DNA of 64,000 nucleotides from Nemertoderma westbladi (GCA_032718475.1 JAUCBJ010007209.1:1-64000); one strand, 5' to 3'; counted from the first letter of the stretch, positions 21,874 to 33,414 are shown. Translations and numbers: made by a program. The notes: generated by a model from the letters alone, not told the origin.

Positions 21874-22907
21874 TGAAGCCTTCCTTTCAGATTCTGCCGC
21901 TGCCGCTGAATAATAAATCGTTGATAATCCGACAGATAGATGTCAATCGCATCCTTCTTCTGAGGTTTTCTGGATATCGCTTCGCCTTCCACATGAGAAA
22001 AAGTGGCGTCTGTCGATTCTCCATGGATTGCTCGTTCAGTCAGCTGAACCTTCCATTGTGTCGTTCCCTGAACTTTAAGACTCACCCGTTGGAACCAAGT
22101 CTTTACAGCCACTTGCAACGACGTGTCTTGGCTTCTCTTCGAGGCCTCCTCAAAGGCTGAAAGTATTAATCTGATCCGTAAGATTCGTTCTCGCACTTGA
22201 TATAGCAGCTCTCCCTGCTCTTGAGGTCCTAGTGATTGTTGAAATAGATGTTTTTCTAATCGTTCCAAGGAGTTGAAGAATCCTTGGACATATCCTGCTG
22301 CTGACCTCTTCCATACAGCTGGATCTCGAGTATCCCTTACTATCCCCATTCTGTATAAGTCCTCCCAGGCAGCTTCCGATAAGTTAAACGGGAGTCCGGG
22401 TCCGGGGAAGTTCCATTGCGTGTCTACAATAGACCTTAGTTCCTCCATTGTGTATCCCGCATAACTGTCCCTGGTCGATCTCTTATTTCTCGTCCAATCG
22501 GCTTGATGTTCCTCCACAGCGATCAATACTCTAGTGAGTACGGCCCAAGGAAGAATTAGAAGTGGATCTGGATAAACCGCTTCTGCAATCCTTGCTCCGA
22601 TCTCGGGCGTTAACTCTTCAGTGTCGGAACTACTAGAGTTATTCTGCCGTTGAGAAATAAGTTCTCGGCTCGGGTGCTGCTGCTGTTTAACAGCCGTCTC
22701 TTGGTCTCGCTTAACTTGAGATCTAGTGCCTATAATAGACCTATGATGCTTTACTAGCCTAGGGTCTGATACTACTACTGTAGGGATGATCTTTCTTACA
22801 GTAGGAGGGGACTTGGACTTTGGTCTTAGATGTTCGATACTTTTATCTGGGTCACAGATTGTTCTTTCTAGGAGACTATCTGACAGTGTTTGCTTTGTGT
22901 CAGACAT
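21801..22907 (-). pseudogene. BEL gag, N-terminal part
   Basis: Starts at ATG 22907 and reads about 335 codons before leaving frame inside a short Ala/Glu/Lys repeat near 21900; the last codons of this frame are an out-of-phase reading of that repeat. The sequence is hydrophilic, with a Gln/Ser-rich N-terminus and a helical middle (residues 110-300). This long N-terminal extension before the DUF1759-like domain has no motif I can name. Confidence 0.7.
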
Positions 22908-23749
22908 GATTTATTTTACAGTTGAATGCCTACTACTATAACGACAGTTAAAGCAAGTCTAGAAGAATCAGTATCAACTGTAAACCTAGTAGTTAGTTAC
23001 CGATACTGTTACTCAGTGTAACGTGATATATAATATATTAAAATACCAGTATACTCTTACAGTATATATAAGTATTATTTACAGACTAGGATCAGTTACA
23101 GAATACCGGTATATAAGTTCAGTTATATATATCATATATATATCAGTTATAAGTTATAATATGCTTACCGTAAATACCAGTAATGTCAATTATTTAAGGG
23201 GGGGGGGGGGGGGGGGGGGGGGTAGCGCATTTTCTGACCTAAAAGTCGAATTTTTGAAACATATCAAATCTGATGCAGAATTTCATGCTGAATCTAAATA
23301 TGGAAACCGTTTTCCCATATCTTGCTTAGTTTTCGAGATATCTGGGATAGAAGATACTGGCTCCAATATATCGCGATATCGGTAAAGGCGATGAAGTTTG
23401 GGGTTTGCATTCAATTTCTGCATATTTCTGTGCTCAGTGGTGCTAATTGGATGTCTCCACGAGAAAGAGCACAAAATTTTAATTGAGAAGGTATTTTTTT
23501 ATGATTATTGGACCTACTGATCAGTTTATAATACAGCTTCAAGTCTCCGGAATGAAGACCGGACTCGAATAAGCGACTCTGCGGCCTTTGCGGGATTACA
23601 CCGAATAGACTTATCGGTCATCGGAGATTTTCAAAATGTATAATCTCCAGTTCTAGTGGTCGTACGGAGTTCGTTTTGGGCTCATTCGAAAGCTCTTTTC
23701 TCAGATACCAAAGTTCTCGTCTAAGCCTTCTTTTAAGACCTTCGTCTAA
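22908..23749. other. Non-coding upstream of gag; 25-base G run
   Basis: Possible leader/LTR side of the BEL element: AT-rich with many ATATAT and ACCGGTAT words and a G run at 23198-23222. No matching copy was found on the other side of the element. The stretch 23540-23660 looks weakly tRNA-like but does not fold convincingly. Confidence 0.4.
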
Positions 23750-25165
23750 ATTTTTTGTTCAATCGAAAAACATAACAATATAACATTTTCATTTGGTTCT
23801 ACAACAATGCAATCCGTAATTCAGCCGAACTTACTTAAAATCCCATATCTCTGATTATTGATATTAGAAATGATTCTCATTGATCTGCATCTTAAATATG
23901 TTACCAAATAATATTTTTAATAAGTATCATAGTATACTTTATCACTAGATATACAATAATCGAGTCTTGATAAAAATTTATAGAACTATTATTATTGGAT
24001 AAAAAAAAGTAAGCGGAAAACACCGCCTTTTTTTCACTCATTTTCAATTTAGCGAAATTCAACTATTCTTCTGTCCGAGTGGTTAAGTTTTAAAAGAGTT
24101 GGCAGGTTTGTAGCACGAGCAAAGCGAGTGTTAAAAAGCCAACGAGTGGAAAACTCAACACACGGGGGCAGAATACTGTATCTTAATTTCTCTAAAGAAA
24201 ATGAGTGGAAAATAGTGATTTCCGTTACGTTTTTATATCGAATATATGGTTTTATTTGAAAAAAAATCTCACGAGCGTTATCAATGTCTACGACGTATAA
24301 TAATAATAATATTAAATTTTAATTGTGAAGATTAATTAAATTAATTAAATAATTTAATTTAGAAGATTGCGTGAGCTAGCTGTACAGTAAGCTGCTACCC
24401 GACAAGCCTTTTGGTCTGCATTATATTATCATTTATGTACCAGGAACTTACTCAATTATATGAAAGTATGTATCAATTTGATTAAATTGTGTAGTACATA
24501 GTTCATTAAATTAAAAAAAAATAGTTAAAAATTTGTTAAAAAAAGTAAAAATTAGTTTAAAAAAGTTCAAATTTAGTTAAAATTAGTTAAAAAAAGTTAA
24601 AAATTAGTTAAAAAAAGTAAAAAAATAGATTATAAAAAAATACTTTTTTTAACTAATTTTCTGGAAATTAGTTAAAAAAAGTTAGATTAATTAACTCAAT
24701 TTTAAAAATATTAGTGAGAAAAGCCTTTTTCAAATAAAATAATGTTATTTGAGGCGCGAGCCACAATGTTGGCGAACTTATACTGTTAGGGGGTATGTCA
24801 TTAACTGGAAATAGTTTGTTGCCGTTTTCGCGTTGTTAGATTTTGACATGCTAAAACTTGTCGAATTTAAAACTGCAGAGTTGAGAATTTACGGCTTCAA
24901 CAGGACCAAGAGATGGTATTTTTGACTGACTTTTAGACACCATATTTCTAATAGACTCCCGCTAGAGGGGTACAAGACAAGTACAAGACTAAACAAGGTG
25001 AAACTATTATAATCAATAATAATGTAATATCATTATTTAAATTATTAAATTAAATTATTATTATTATTAAATGAATTAGTATTAAATTAAATTAAATCAT
25101 TAAATTGTCAAATTTGGGTGGGGGGGGGGTGGGTGGGTGAGAGGCACTGAATTATGACACAACAT
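23750..25165 (+). repeat. Dispersed repeat ABC, copy C
   Basis: Matches copies A and B but lacks the first 150 bp or so. It keeps the palindrome (core 24082-24159), the TTAGTTAAAAAAAG patch and the uninterrupted AACTTATACTGTTAGGGGG site, plus extra AAATTATTAAAT repeats at 25020-25100 before its G run. Confidence 0.8.
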
Positions 25166-27207
25166 TTTATCATAACCACAACATAATATCAGCTATTTCC
25201 CAACCAAATTCAAATGTTTTTACATTTTTGGAATCATAATCATTTTAATGGGTTTTACTTTTCAACGGATGCCGTACGTATCCACGTATGTGCGTACGTA
25301 TCCACGTATCTATATTACATTGAGCGATTTCACATACCCGTATGAATACGCGTAGGTGAATACTGTTTCCTGATTGGTCCAGATAATTATTGTCAAGTCA
25401 ACGGAGTCTCTGTCAGTCTGTACAGTATCTGTTGGCCTATTATTACAGTACCATGGTGTTTTGCCTTATGTATGGTACAGCATTAGTCTGTCAGGTAGTA
25501 CAATTATTACTGTAGTCAGGTAGTATGTCAGTGTCAGTCGGTGTGTTATTTTTTGCATTGAGATAGTGAATTTTATTTTCAGTGAGTGCCGTTCAGCCGT
25601 TTTATTTCTTCCATGGTCTTCGGTCAGTGAGTTGCATTGTGTTACATTTGTTACATTGTGTTACATTGTGTTACCATTATTAAGGGACTGAGGGAAGCCC
25701 TATTGTGTTGTACTGTATATACGCTCACTGAGATACCAGCAGCCGTCGAGTCAGACATCAATAGAATCAACTCACCTTAAATTTACTACAGGATGTGTCT
25801 CCTTGTCTGTGTCACTAATGAACTGCATGCATACGCCCCATGTTAAATAAATACATATTCTGGAAGGAATATTTACGACATTGGCTGCCGCTCCCATTGA
25901 GCTACTAAGGGCCGTCCTACTTTGTTTCATTATTAAATTGAATTATTAAATTAAATATATATTTTTTCTGGAATGAATATTTATGACATGGGCTAGATAT
26001 AAATAACGGTAGTTAATAGATTGTGTTCCAAGCCCTAGGTGATTACGCCATTCCGAAAGAGGCGACTATTAGGACTGTTTATACAGTATCATTGAAAGAG
26101 AGTGGAAGAAACTAGTAACAGAAGGCAATAATTCGGTGAAGATGTTGAGTTGATGTGAGTATCCATATCAGGCCCGTATGGTGACCATAATATCTGGGGG
26201 GGGGGCGGAGCGGCAGACGCCATAATCTGGGGGGGGGGGGGGGGCATACAGCAAAGATAGTTGAGAGTTAATTTAGTTCATAAAGTAAAATCAATATTGT
26301 TGAAGTGTGTGGGGCGAGCCACGAAGTTGGCGGAGCCTTGGCGAGCTAACACTCTGTTAAGTGAGTGGGTCAATAATAGTTGTTGTCGTTACGATTTTGA
26401 CATGCCAATAAATTTGTCGGATTTAATTACAGTAAAGCTGTCGAGTTGACAATTTGTAGGCATAAATATGTCCAAAAGTTAAGGTTGAAGTTACAAAAAA
26501 TAATATTTAGATATAGATACCAGAGCAACAACCATCATCGCCTAGCCTATTAGCTGCAAGCTGGCTACAAACAATGGGTCAACAACGAACAACCCGCCCC
26601 AGTAGCCAATGAGAGAACCTAGATTATAATATTTAGCTGCAGTATGATAGGCCTAGAGTAGTGTAATTGAATCGCTATCAAAATCTATAAATATATGCGG
26701 TCTGCCAACAAGTTTTCCAGCCCTGAGTGTAGCAACATGTAATTCGGCACAGGCTGCTTTGGCAATGCCAGTGCCATTAAAATTGGACCAAAAGGAATGG
26801 TGGGGAGTCAGGTCAGTGGGTAGAAGTAGTAGGCTATGTGAATCTAATAATATTGATTACCAACAACCATGACTGTAATAAGACGACGTGTTATTAATAA
26901 GACAAAAGAACAAGACATGACGGGGGGGGGTGGGTCTTGTCTGGGGGGCAATGCCCCAAAAGCCCCCCCCCCCCCCCCCCCCGCACGGTACGGTCCTCAT
27001 CCATATACAGTACAATATATCGTCTGGTAATAACATTTTTCGTGTGTTCAATAAAACAGCAAAACGGGTTTCAACACATATATTACATACAGTACAGTAT
27101 TAAAAGCTTGGCTCCGGCTTATTTTTCGCCCCCCACTGGCCTGTGCGCGCCCGGGTCGACTCCCCCCCCCCCCCCACGCCACTGCCACTGGTGATTAGTA
27201 TATAATA
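25166..27207. other. Non-coding with repeat tail and G/C runs
   Basis: No gene seen. A diverged tail of repeat ABC lies at about 26290-26470 (GGGGCGAGCCAC and GATTTTGACATGCCAA words). G or C runs are at 26196-26205, 26229-26244, 26963-26982 and 27162-27175. ACGTATCCACGTATGTGCG near 25270 is a short ACGTAT tandem. Confidence 0.45.
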
Positions 27208-28220
27208 CGTACTAAAAGTTACAGTAGAACGATCTATAACGGGCTATAACGATAACTGGATAACGGGCTATAACTTCCTATAAACAAGCTATAACCACAT
27301 ATAACGCGAGCTATAATATGAAAATTTACATTAAAAACGCTCCTTTGGGTGTGTTTAATTTTTGGATTAACAGGGTGGTCTGAAAAATACCGCAGGTTAA
27401 AAATTAGGGTAGGCCTATCTGCCTATGCCTAATTGATACTGGTAAGTTTTTTTTATTGGCCTATATTGCTGTATTGCTCACTATCAGACTACTGGACTAT
27501 ATTCCTGTATTCTATATCGACCCGAAGCTGACAGCGGATAGCACAATGGAGGATAGACAGCTAGATGGGAGACCTGTCCACTGCTACACTGTCTGATAGT
27601 CAGATAATGTAGTAGGGGCATGCTGATTAATGCAGTAACAGAGTAATGACTGATTTCGTAATACACCACGAAGATGAAAATCATTATGGCAGTCGGAACA
27701 TCATAAATATTGCTACCGGTATATCTATAACTTAATTTTTTAGTGTTTTCCATAGGCCTATTTCGAATTGCTGTTATATTTTTTTAATTACGTAGGTAGG
27801 TACTGTACTAGGCCTATGGTCTACCATATTTTATTTAGTTGCATGTTAAACTGCACGTGATTCCTGTTTAATTCCGTTTAATTTAAAGGGACCTCCATGG
27901 AAACGAGGTATAACCTCATGGGGCTATCCCTAACATTGTACTGACTGACTGACTATAATTTAATATTATGTTGGTTGCATTATTTTTAATATAAATTAAT
28001 ATAAATTTAAATTTCTCCATATACCGGTTTTTAATATGCTGTTTATGTTATTGTTATGTACGGTACGATGTTAATAAAAAATTTCAACTTCTACCGGTAC
28101 TACATATGACATAATTACTAAATTAGGCCTACCGGTACTAGCCTGCTAGCTATAGCCCGTTAGATCGTTATAGCCCGTTATATGTTATAGATCGTATAGA
28201 TCGTTCTACCTTTTACTACG
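27208..28220. mobile_element. 1.0 kb inverted-repeat DNA element flanked by TA
   Basis: The left end CGTACTAAAAG and the inverted right end CGTAGTAAAAG are followed on both sides by GTAGAACGATCTATA and clusters of CGGGCTATAACG words (left 27230-27315, right 28140-28208, opposite orientation). TA lies immediately outside each end, as expected for a Tc1/mariner-type target. The interior is AT-rich with no transposase frame, so it would be non-autonomous. Confidence 0.65.
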
Positions 28221-28527
28221 TACCGATCAGAGGCCTACTCTACAGCTCTAGGCCTTACTCCTGTACTCTGACTGTCGGATGTAAATTTAAATTTATGAAT
28301 TTCTGCCCAACAGCATCTGATATGATATTCAATTATTTATCAATTATTCAATTAATTATACTGTCAGTAGCTGACTGTATTGTACTGGCACTGCAGGCAC
28401 TGGCATAGCGCAGCGGCATGCCTATCTGCCTATCTGTTATGTTAGCCCTATATCATTATTAGTTGTATCATTATTTAGGCCTATTCCAGTATTTTTCAGC
28501 ATATTATGACTGTATGAGAAACGTCGC

Positions 28528-29568
28528 ATGACAATACCCGCAAACAACAAACCCAACCCCAAGTCACCCTCACCCTTAGCAGTTACAGTATCCCCACAAA
28601 GGAAAATGCCAAACATAAAAGTGTTCTCAGGGTCCTCCCATCCAGACTTTGCAAGTGATGTTGCTGCACGTCTCGGCACCAGTCTTGGCAAAGTCGTCAC
28701 CAAAAAATTCAGCAACAACGAAACCTGCGTAGAAATAGGCGAGAGCGTGAGAGGTGAGGACGTCTACATCGTACAAACTGGTTCGGGTGATATTAACGAC
28801 AATCTTATGGAGTTGCTCATAATGATTAACGCGTGTAAGAACGCGTCTGCGGCGAGAGTGACCGCAGTTATGCCGTGTTTCCCATACGCTCGGCAGGACA
28901 AAAAAGACCGAAGTCGCGCGCCAATAACCGCTAAACTCGTGGCCAATATGCTCACGATAGCTGGGGCAGATCACATCATAACCATGGACCTACACGCATC
29001 GCAGATACAGGGATTCTTCGATATTCCTGTCGACAACCTTTACGCAGAACCGGCAGTCCTCCGATGGATCAGAGAGAATGTCCAAGAGTGGCAGAACTCT
29101 GTGATAGTGAGTCCGGACGCTGGAGGCGCTAAAAGGGTCACCTCTATAGCGGATCGTCTCAAGGTTGATTTTGCTATCATCCATAAGGAACGGAAGAAAG
29201 CGAACGAGATAGATCGGATGGTTCTTGTTGGTGATGTTAAGAATCGAGTTGCTATTCTTGTTGACGACATGGCCGACACCTGTGGGACGGCTTGTAAAGC
29301 AGCCGAGAAGCTGTCCGAGGCTGGTGCCGCCAAAGTGTACATGATCTGCACTCACGGGGTCTTCTCGGGACCAGCCGTGTCCAGGATATACAGTTCTATG
29401 TTTGAGCGGTTCGTGGTGACCAACACCATCCCCCAGGACGAGGCCATCAAAGAATGTCCCCATAAGATGGGAATCATTGATATCTCAATGATATTCGCGG
29501 AAGCGATCAGGCGTACTCACAACGGGGAGAGCGTCAGCTATTTGTTTACCTATGTTCCCTTATCGTAA
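28528..29568 (+). CDS. PRPS: Ribose-phosphate pyrophosphokinase (PRPP synthetase), copy 1
   Basis: Makes PRPP from ribose 5-phosphate and ATP in the cytosol, the precursor for purine, pyrimidine and NAD synthesis. It is intronless, 346 codons. [15 protein letters not shown] begins at residue 27, matching the usual N-terminus of animal PRPS; the first 26 residues are a Ser/Pro-rich extension. The start at 28528 is preferred because the second copy has the same ACGTCGCATGACA context there. Visible are the Mg/ATP-site segment [16 protein letters not shown], the loop KERKKANE and the PRPP-binding [18 protein letters not shown]. The canonical Tyr in NLYAEP is kept. A poly(A) signal follows at 29743. 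The lack of introns suggests a retroposed origin; the intact frame suggests function. Confidence 0.95.
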   Translation: MTIPANNKPNPKSPSPLAVTVSPQRKMPNIKVFSGSSHPDFASDVAARLGTSLGKVVTKKFSNNETCVEIGESVRGEDVYIVQTGSGDINDNLMELLIMINACKNASAARVTAVMPCFPYARQDKKDRSRAPITAKLVANMLTIAGADHIITMDLHASQIQGFFDIPVDNLYAEPAVLRWIRENVQEWQNSVIVSPDAGGAKRVTSIADRLKVDFAIIHKERKKANEIDRMVLVGDVKNRVAILVDDMADTCGTACKAAEKLSEAGAAKVYMICTHGVFSGPAVSRIYSSMFERFVVTNTIPQDEAIKECPHKMGIIDISMIFAEAIRRTHNGESVSYLFTYVPLS

Positions 29569-29742
29569 ATAAGAACTATACTTTTTGTATTAGTTAAATT
29601 AATTAAATATATATTGAGCAGTTGTTGGTGGTTGTATAGCGTCGCTTCTACGAAATTAAATTAAATTTAATAATGTTATCCAAATTATATCTATTGCACA
29701 TGATTTTTCAATTTTCAGATTATAAATTTTCCGATTCCGAAT

Positions 29743-29748
29743 AATAAA
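29743..29748 (+). promoter_or_regulatory. Poly(A) signal AATAAA for PRPS copy 1
   Basis: AATAAA about 175 bp after the PRPS copy 1 stop codon, followed by T-rich sequence and a 22-base G run at 29797. Confidence 0.45.
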
Positions 29749-29818
29749 TGATAATTATGAATGTTTTATTGTTTTGGTAATGTTGTAAAAGGCGGAGGGG
29801 GGGGGGGGGGGGGGGGGG

Positions 29819-31059
29819 TTGACACAAATCATATCTTGGCGAATTAATATATCCTATCAATGTTGAATTATCAATTCAACATTGATATAATATTGAATTA
29901 AGAGATCAAGTAAGGTACAGTGGCATGTTCTTGCCACTGCTATTGATTGATTGATATTGACATTGAAATCAATAAACGAAGGTCAACAGGTCTGGTTGAT
30001 TATAGTTTTATTTTTTAAGAGTAATCAGTTGTTATTTGCGCCAATTTTACCCTGGAGAGGGATGAATTTTGACTCCGCCAAGAGACCACCCCCCCCCTCC
30101 CCCTCCCCCCATTATCAAACTCTACGTTTTCTAAACCATTATCCCCATATACCATCTAGAATATAGTTATAGTGTCTTCATTTTGCATAAACGAAGCCAC
30201 ATTTTTATACCAATCTTGTTTTTGTTACCAATCTATAGCTACAAGCATGTTGAACCGTTGGCTGAACCAGTTGAACCGCAGGTATTACACCACCTTTAAA
30301 TTGGTTTATTGGTACCGAATAAAAACGGAGCTGGCAAAGATTCAAAGTGAAGACACTACCTTATATTCCAGTAGTTTTAGTGTAAATTTATGTTAGAATT
30401 GTAATTAAATTTGGTTTATAAATTAAGATGTTACTCCAAGATTGATTGAATATTATTTCCCTGGTATAGAGGGCCTAATTAGTAAAGATCTTATTTATTT
30501 TTTAATAATAACAGTTAACTTCTTGTCATCAAAACTTATACATTTTATTCTTACCCTCCTTATTAACAGTTTTACCCTACTGAACCGCTGTTATTTTGGA
30601 TACAGCTACTGCAAATAAATCGTTTCCAATTGTGTGCTGCTGGTATTGAGCGGAATATAATAATGTAGCTGAGTTAACGTAAGCAGTACTGTAGCAAAAG
30701 GGAGCGCCACAATACAAAATATAGGAGGATTGCCTGTAAAGTTTCCGTATTTTAAGATGCACTTTCGACTTAGTAATTTACGATTCAACTTAGGCTTTTT
30801 TATTTTGAGTAATAGTGGTAAAATATCGTCAAACTGAGCAAGCAGCATCTGTCACACACTCGTTGTGTTTGTTTGTAAAGGAAGTCAATATGCGGTGTAT
30901 AATACTTACAGGTTTGGGAACATTTACAATGATGTAGAGTACAATGCTATCTGATCGTCCACATATAATATTACAATAGACCCTATAACTATAACATGAA
31001 AACACTTTACGTGGTAATAAAATCCACTATGAGCCAACCCACAAATATATTTTGGTCAA
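29819..31059. other. Non-coding between PRPS copy 1 and decayed gene copy
   Basis: No gene seen. AT-rich, with a short inverted repeat near 29858-29890 (TTGAATTATCAATTCAA). Confidence 0.4.
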
Positions 31060-31400
31060 GTCAAGTCACTCATACTTGTGTCAGTATTTGTGAGTCTTAA
31101 ACACTTTCCATAAGAATCGACAGGCTCCCGTTATTATGAAGATAGATTAATCTGTAACAGTGCTATTTGACTCTCGTTTATTGTTTTGGTTAGAATTGAC
31201 GGTCATTGTAACCTGTTCGATTCCCTTAACGTTAATAAAGATTGTCGGCTGTGGTTGTCGTATATGCTACCAGGGGTTATTCTATGGCCTATCAGAGTCC
31301 AGCTTGAGGGTGAGCAATGGCGCGTCGCTTTAGGCGCACCAACCGCTACTTCAACCCGTTCAAAACGCAACTCGTTCTCGATAAAACACTATGCCAACCC
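31060..31400 (-). pseudogene. Decayed 3' fragment of the gene at 35829-37691
   Basis: Two blocks match the 3' end of the downstream single-exon gene: one around TTTGTGAGTCTTAAA (31090-31130 against 35865-35905) and one around CAACTCGTTCTCGA (31310-31385 against 35990-36050). Between them lies a piece of dispersed repeat D (GTTTATTGTTTTGGTTAG). The fragment stands 1.5 kb after PRPS copy 1 as the full gene stands 2.4 kb after PRPS copy 2, so both genes were probably duplicated together and this copy then decayed. Confidence 0.6.
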
Positions 31401-31452
31401 TCCTGCTTGGAAGTCAATGAATGTCACCAATATACCAAATGGTTTCTTAGAT

Positions 31453-31700
31453 AAAGGTAAATTTTCTTCAGCTAGTCCAGGGATTACGCACAAAGTCCGA
31501 CGACTTATTTCCAGTTCTGTCCCCCCAGAACTATACTCCCCAGAGGAAACTCCAGTACTCATTTAGGTACCACTTAAGGATGCAAGGCAGAGAGATGCGC
31601 CCTGGCTAGTCCCTTCAAACCATTCGTGCCGAAACGAAAACTGCCTTGGCCCATGTGAGGATCGAACCCACGACCTACGAAATACCAAGAAGGCGGATAT
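31453..31700 (-). repeat. tRNA-derived SINE, copy 2
   Basis: Shares the body of the SINE at 3192-3470 (AGGGATTACGCACAAAGTC, TCGTGCCGAAACGAAAACTG) and the B-box part of the head (GATCGAACCCACGACCTACG on the plus strand). The rest of the head differs, so it is 5' truncated or recombined. Confidence 0.7.
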
Positions 31701-32349
31701 ACAATCCTGCTGTTTATATCTGCCCATTGGCCTATATCGCTAATCTCATCACCCGATTGCCATATCCTCCAGTTCAATAGAATGTAAGAACGTTAATCTG
31801 AATGGGTGATGATACCTCATAGATTATTATTAGTTATTAATAAATATAGTCCTTTTAACAAAAATTAATGGCTGAATTCGAATTCCAACATCTGTATTAT
31901 TGTTAGGTTGTTGTAGATGTATGTACACTACATTGTAGGTTGCTAGGAAACTGGATAAACTGGTAACACTATCGTGGAGGTTACGCAAATTGGCAGATGT
32001 ACTGCTGTGTTGTTGTAGTAGATTACCAGTAAATTAGTGCAAACTTTTAAGAATAGAACCATTGTTACCAATAATAGAACATCGGCCTTCTATAACCGCT
32101 AACTTCCTTTCATTACCAATTACCACAGGGTATACCATCAACTCCTTTGGTATGGAAGAGAATAACAGATTTCGGTAGGACTAGGCCTATTCAAATTGCC
32201 CGCGGGAATCATTTAGCCATTTAATCTGTATTCCATGAAACAGTTATTACATTACTACAGTAGTGTCGACTACCTGCAACCAGAATACAGACTACCGGTA
32301 AACGATACTGCGATAGGCCAATAGCCAAATGAGCTTTTGAGAACGTCGC
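31701..32349. other. Upstream region of PRPS copy 2
   Basis: No gene recognised. Close to the start codon it shares only a short word (GAGAACGTCGCATGACA) with the same position upstream of PRPS copy 1, so the promoters have diverged much more than the coding regions. Confidence 0.4.
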
Positions 32350-33414
32350 ATGACAAACCACGCAACCAACGAATCCAGCGGGCCCCCAACTACGTCACCC
32401 GCACCTTTAGCAGTACCGGTAGCAGCATCCGCCCAAACCGCACCAGTGAAGATGCCAAACATAAAACTGTTAGCAGGATCCTCCCATCGTGACTTCGCCG
32501 GTGATGTTGCCTCGCGTCTCGGCATCAACCTGGCCAAAGTCGTCACCAAAAAATTCAGCAACAACGAAACCTGCGTAGAAATAGGCGAGAGCGTGAGAGG
32601 TGAGGACGTCTACATCGTACAAACTGGTTCGGGAGATATTAACGACAATCTTATGGAGTTGCTCATCATGATTCACGCGTGTAAGAACGCGTCTGCGGCG
32701 AGAGTGACCGCAGTTATGCCGTGTTTCCCATACGCTCGGCAGGACAAAAAGGACCGAAGTCGCGCGCCAATAACCGCTAAACTCGTGGCCAATATGCTCA
32801 CGACCGCAGGTGCGGATCATATCATAACCATGGACCTACACGCATCGCAGATACAGGGATTCTTCGACATTCCTGTCGACAATCTGTTAGCAGAACCGGC
32901 AGTCATCCGATGGATCAAAGAAAACGTCCCGGAGTGGCAGAACTCTGTGATAGTGAGTCCGGACGCTGGAGGCGCTAAAAGGGTCACCTCTATAGCGGAT
33001 CGTCTCAAGGTTGATTTTGCGATCATCCATAAGGAACGGAAGAAAGCGAACGAGATAGATCGGATGGTTCTTGTTGGTGATGTTAAGAATCGAGTTGCTA
33101 TTCTTGTTGACGACATGGCCGACACCTGTGGGACGGCTTGCAAAGCAGCCGAGAAGCTGTCCGAGGCTGGTGCCGCCAAAGTGTACATGATCTGCACCCA
33201 CGGGATCTTCTCGGGACCAGCCGTGTCCAGGATATACAGTTCTATGTTTGAGCGGTTCGTGGTGACCAATACCATCCCCCAGGACGAGGCCATCAAAGAA
33301 TGTCCCCATAAGATGGGAATCATTGACATCTCAATGATATTCGCGGAAGCGATCAGGCGTACTCACAACGGGGAGAGCGTCAGCTATTTGTTTACCTATG
33401 TTCCCTTATCGTAA
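32350..33414 (+). CDS. PRPS: Ribose-phosphate pyrophosphokinase (PRPP synthetase), copy 2
   Basis: A second intact intronless PRPS, 354 codons, same strand, 2.8 kb downstream of copy 1. The conserved enzyme starts at residue 35 ([15 protein letters not shown]); the 34-residue extension is Ala/Pro/Thr-rich and differs from that of copy 1. All signature segments are present ([34 protein letters not shown]). Differences from copy 1 cluster (N-terminus, around LTTAGADH, and [19 protein letters not shown], where the usual Tyr is Leu) between blocks that are almost base-identical, which looks like gene conversion. Both copies lie antisense in the TPR-gene intron. Confidence 0.95.
   Translation: MTNHATNESSGPPTTSPAPLAVPVAASAQTAPVKMPNIKLLAGSSHRDFAGDVASRLGINLAKVVTKKFSNNETCVEIGESVRGEDVYIVQTGSGDINDNLMELLIMIHACKNASAARVTAVMPCFPYARQDKKDRSRAPITAKLVANMLTTAGADHIITMDLHASQIQGFFDIPVDNLLAEPAVIRWIKENVPEWQNSVIVSPDAGGAKRVTSIADRLKVDFAIIHKERKKANEIDRMVLVGDVKNRVAILVDDMADTCGTACKAAEKLSEAGAAKVYMICTHGIFSGPAVSRIYSSMFERFVVTNTIPQDEAIKECPHKMGIIDISMIFAEAIRRTHNGESVSYLFTYVPLS

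Larger units (their letters stand above)
15041..22907 (-). mobile_element. BEL/Pao LTR retrotransposon, degenerate gag-pol
   Basis: Minus-strand order gag, zinc knuckles, aspartic protease, reverse transcriptase, RNase H, integrase. The DUF1759-like gag region, the CX2CX4HX4C knuckle followed by CAKCGAKHH, the YMDD active site and the WWGGSWERL integrase end are typical of BEL/Pao. The frame is broken at several places (single stops near 20667, 19580, 19525 and 18195, and frameshifts near 21900, 21300, 19935, 18345 and 16420), so this copy is probably inactive. Long surviving frames indicate moderate age. Flanking LTRs were not identified. It lies in the 35.6 kb TPR-gene intron, in the same orientation as the host. 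Confidence 0.93.

Noticed and set aside
22908-23197. LTR of the BEL element
   Set aside because: No matching copy was found at the other side (13.3-15.0 kb or 10.3-11.1 kb).
23540-23660. Possible tRNA gene on the minus strand
   Set aside because: A TTCGAGTCC-like loop is present but D-arm and acceptor stem do not pair.
28627-29463. Long minus-strand open frames opposite PRPS copy 1 (and likewise 32470-33329 opposite copy 2)
   Set aside because: They are shadows of a strongly conserved coding strand; the proteins show no family pattern.
31186-31566. Plus-strand frame of 126 codons
   Set aside because: Runs through repeat D, a decayed gene fragment and a SINE; not a gene.
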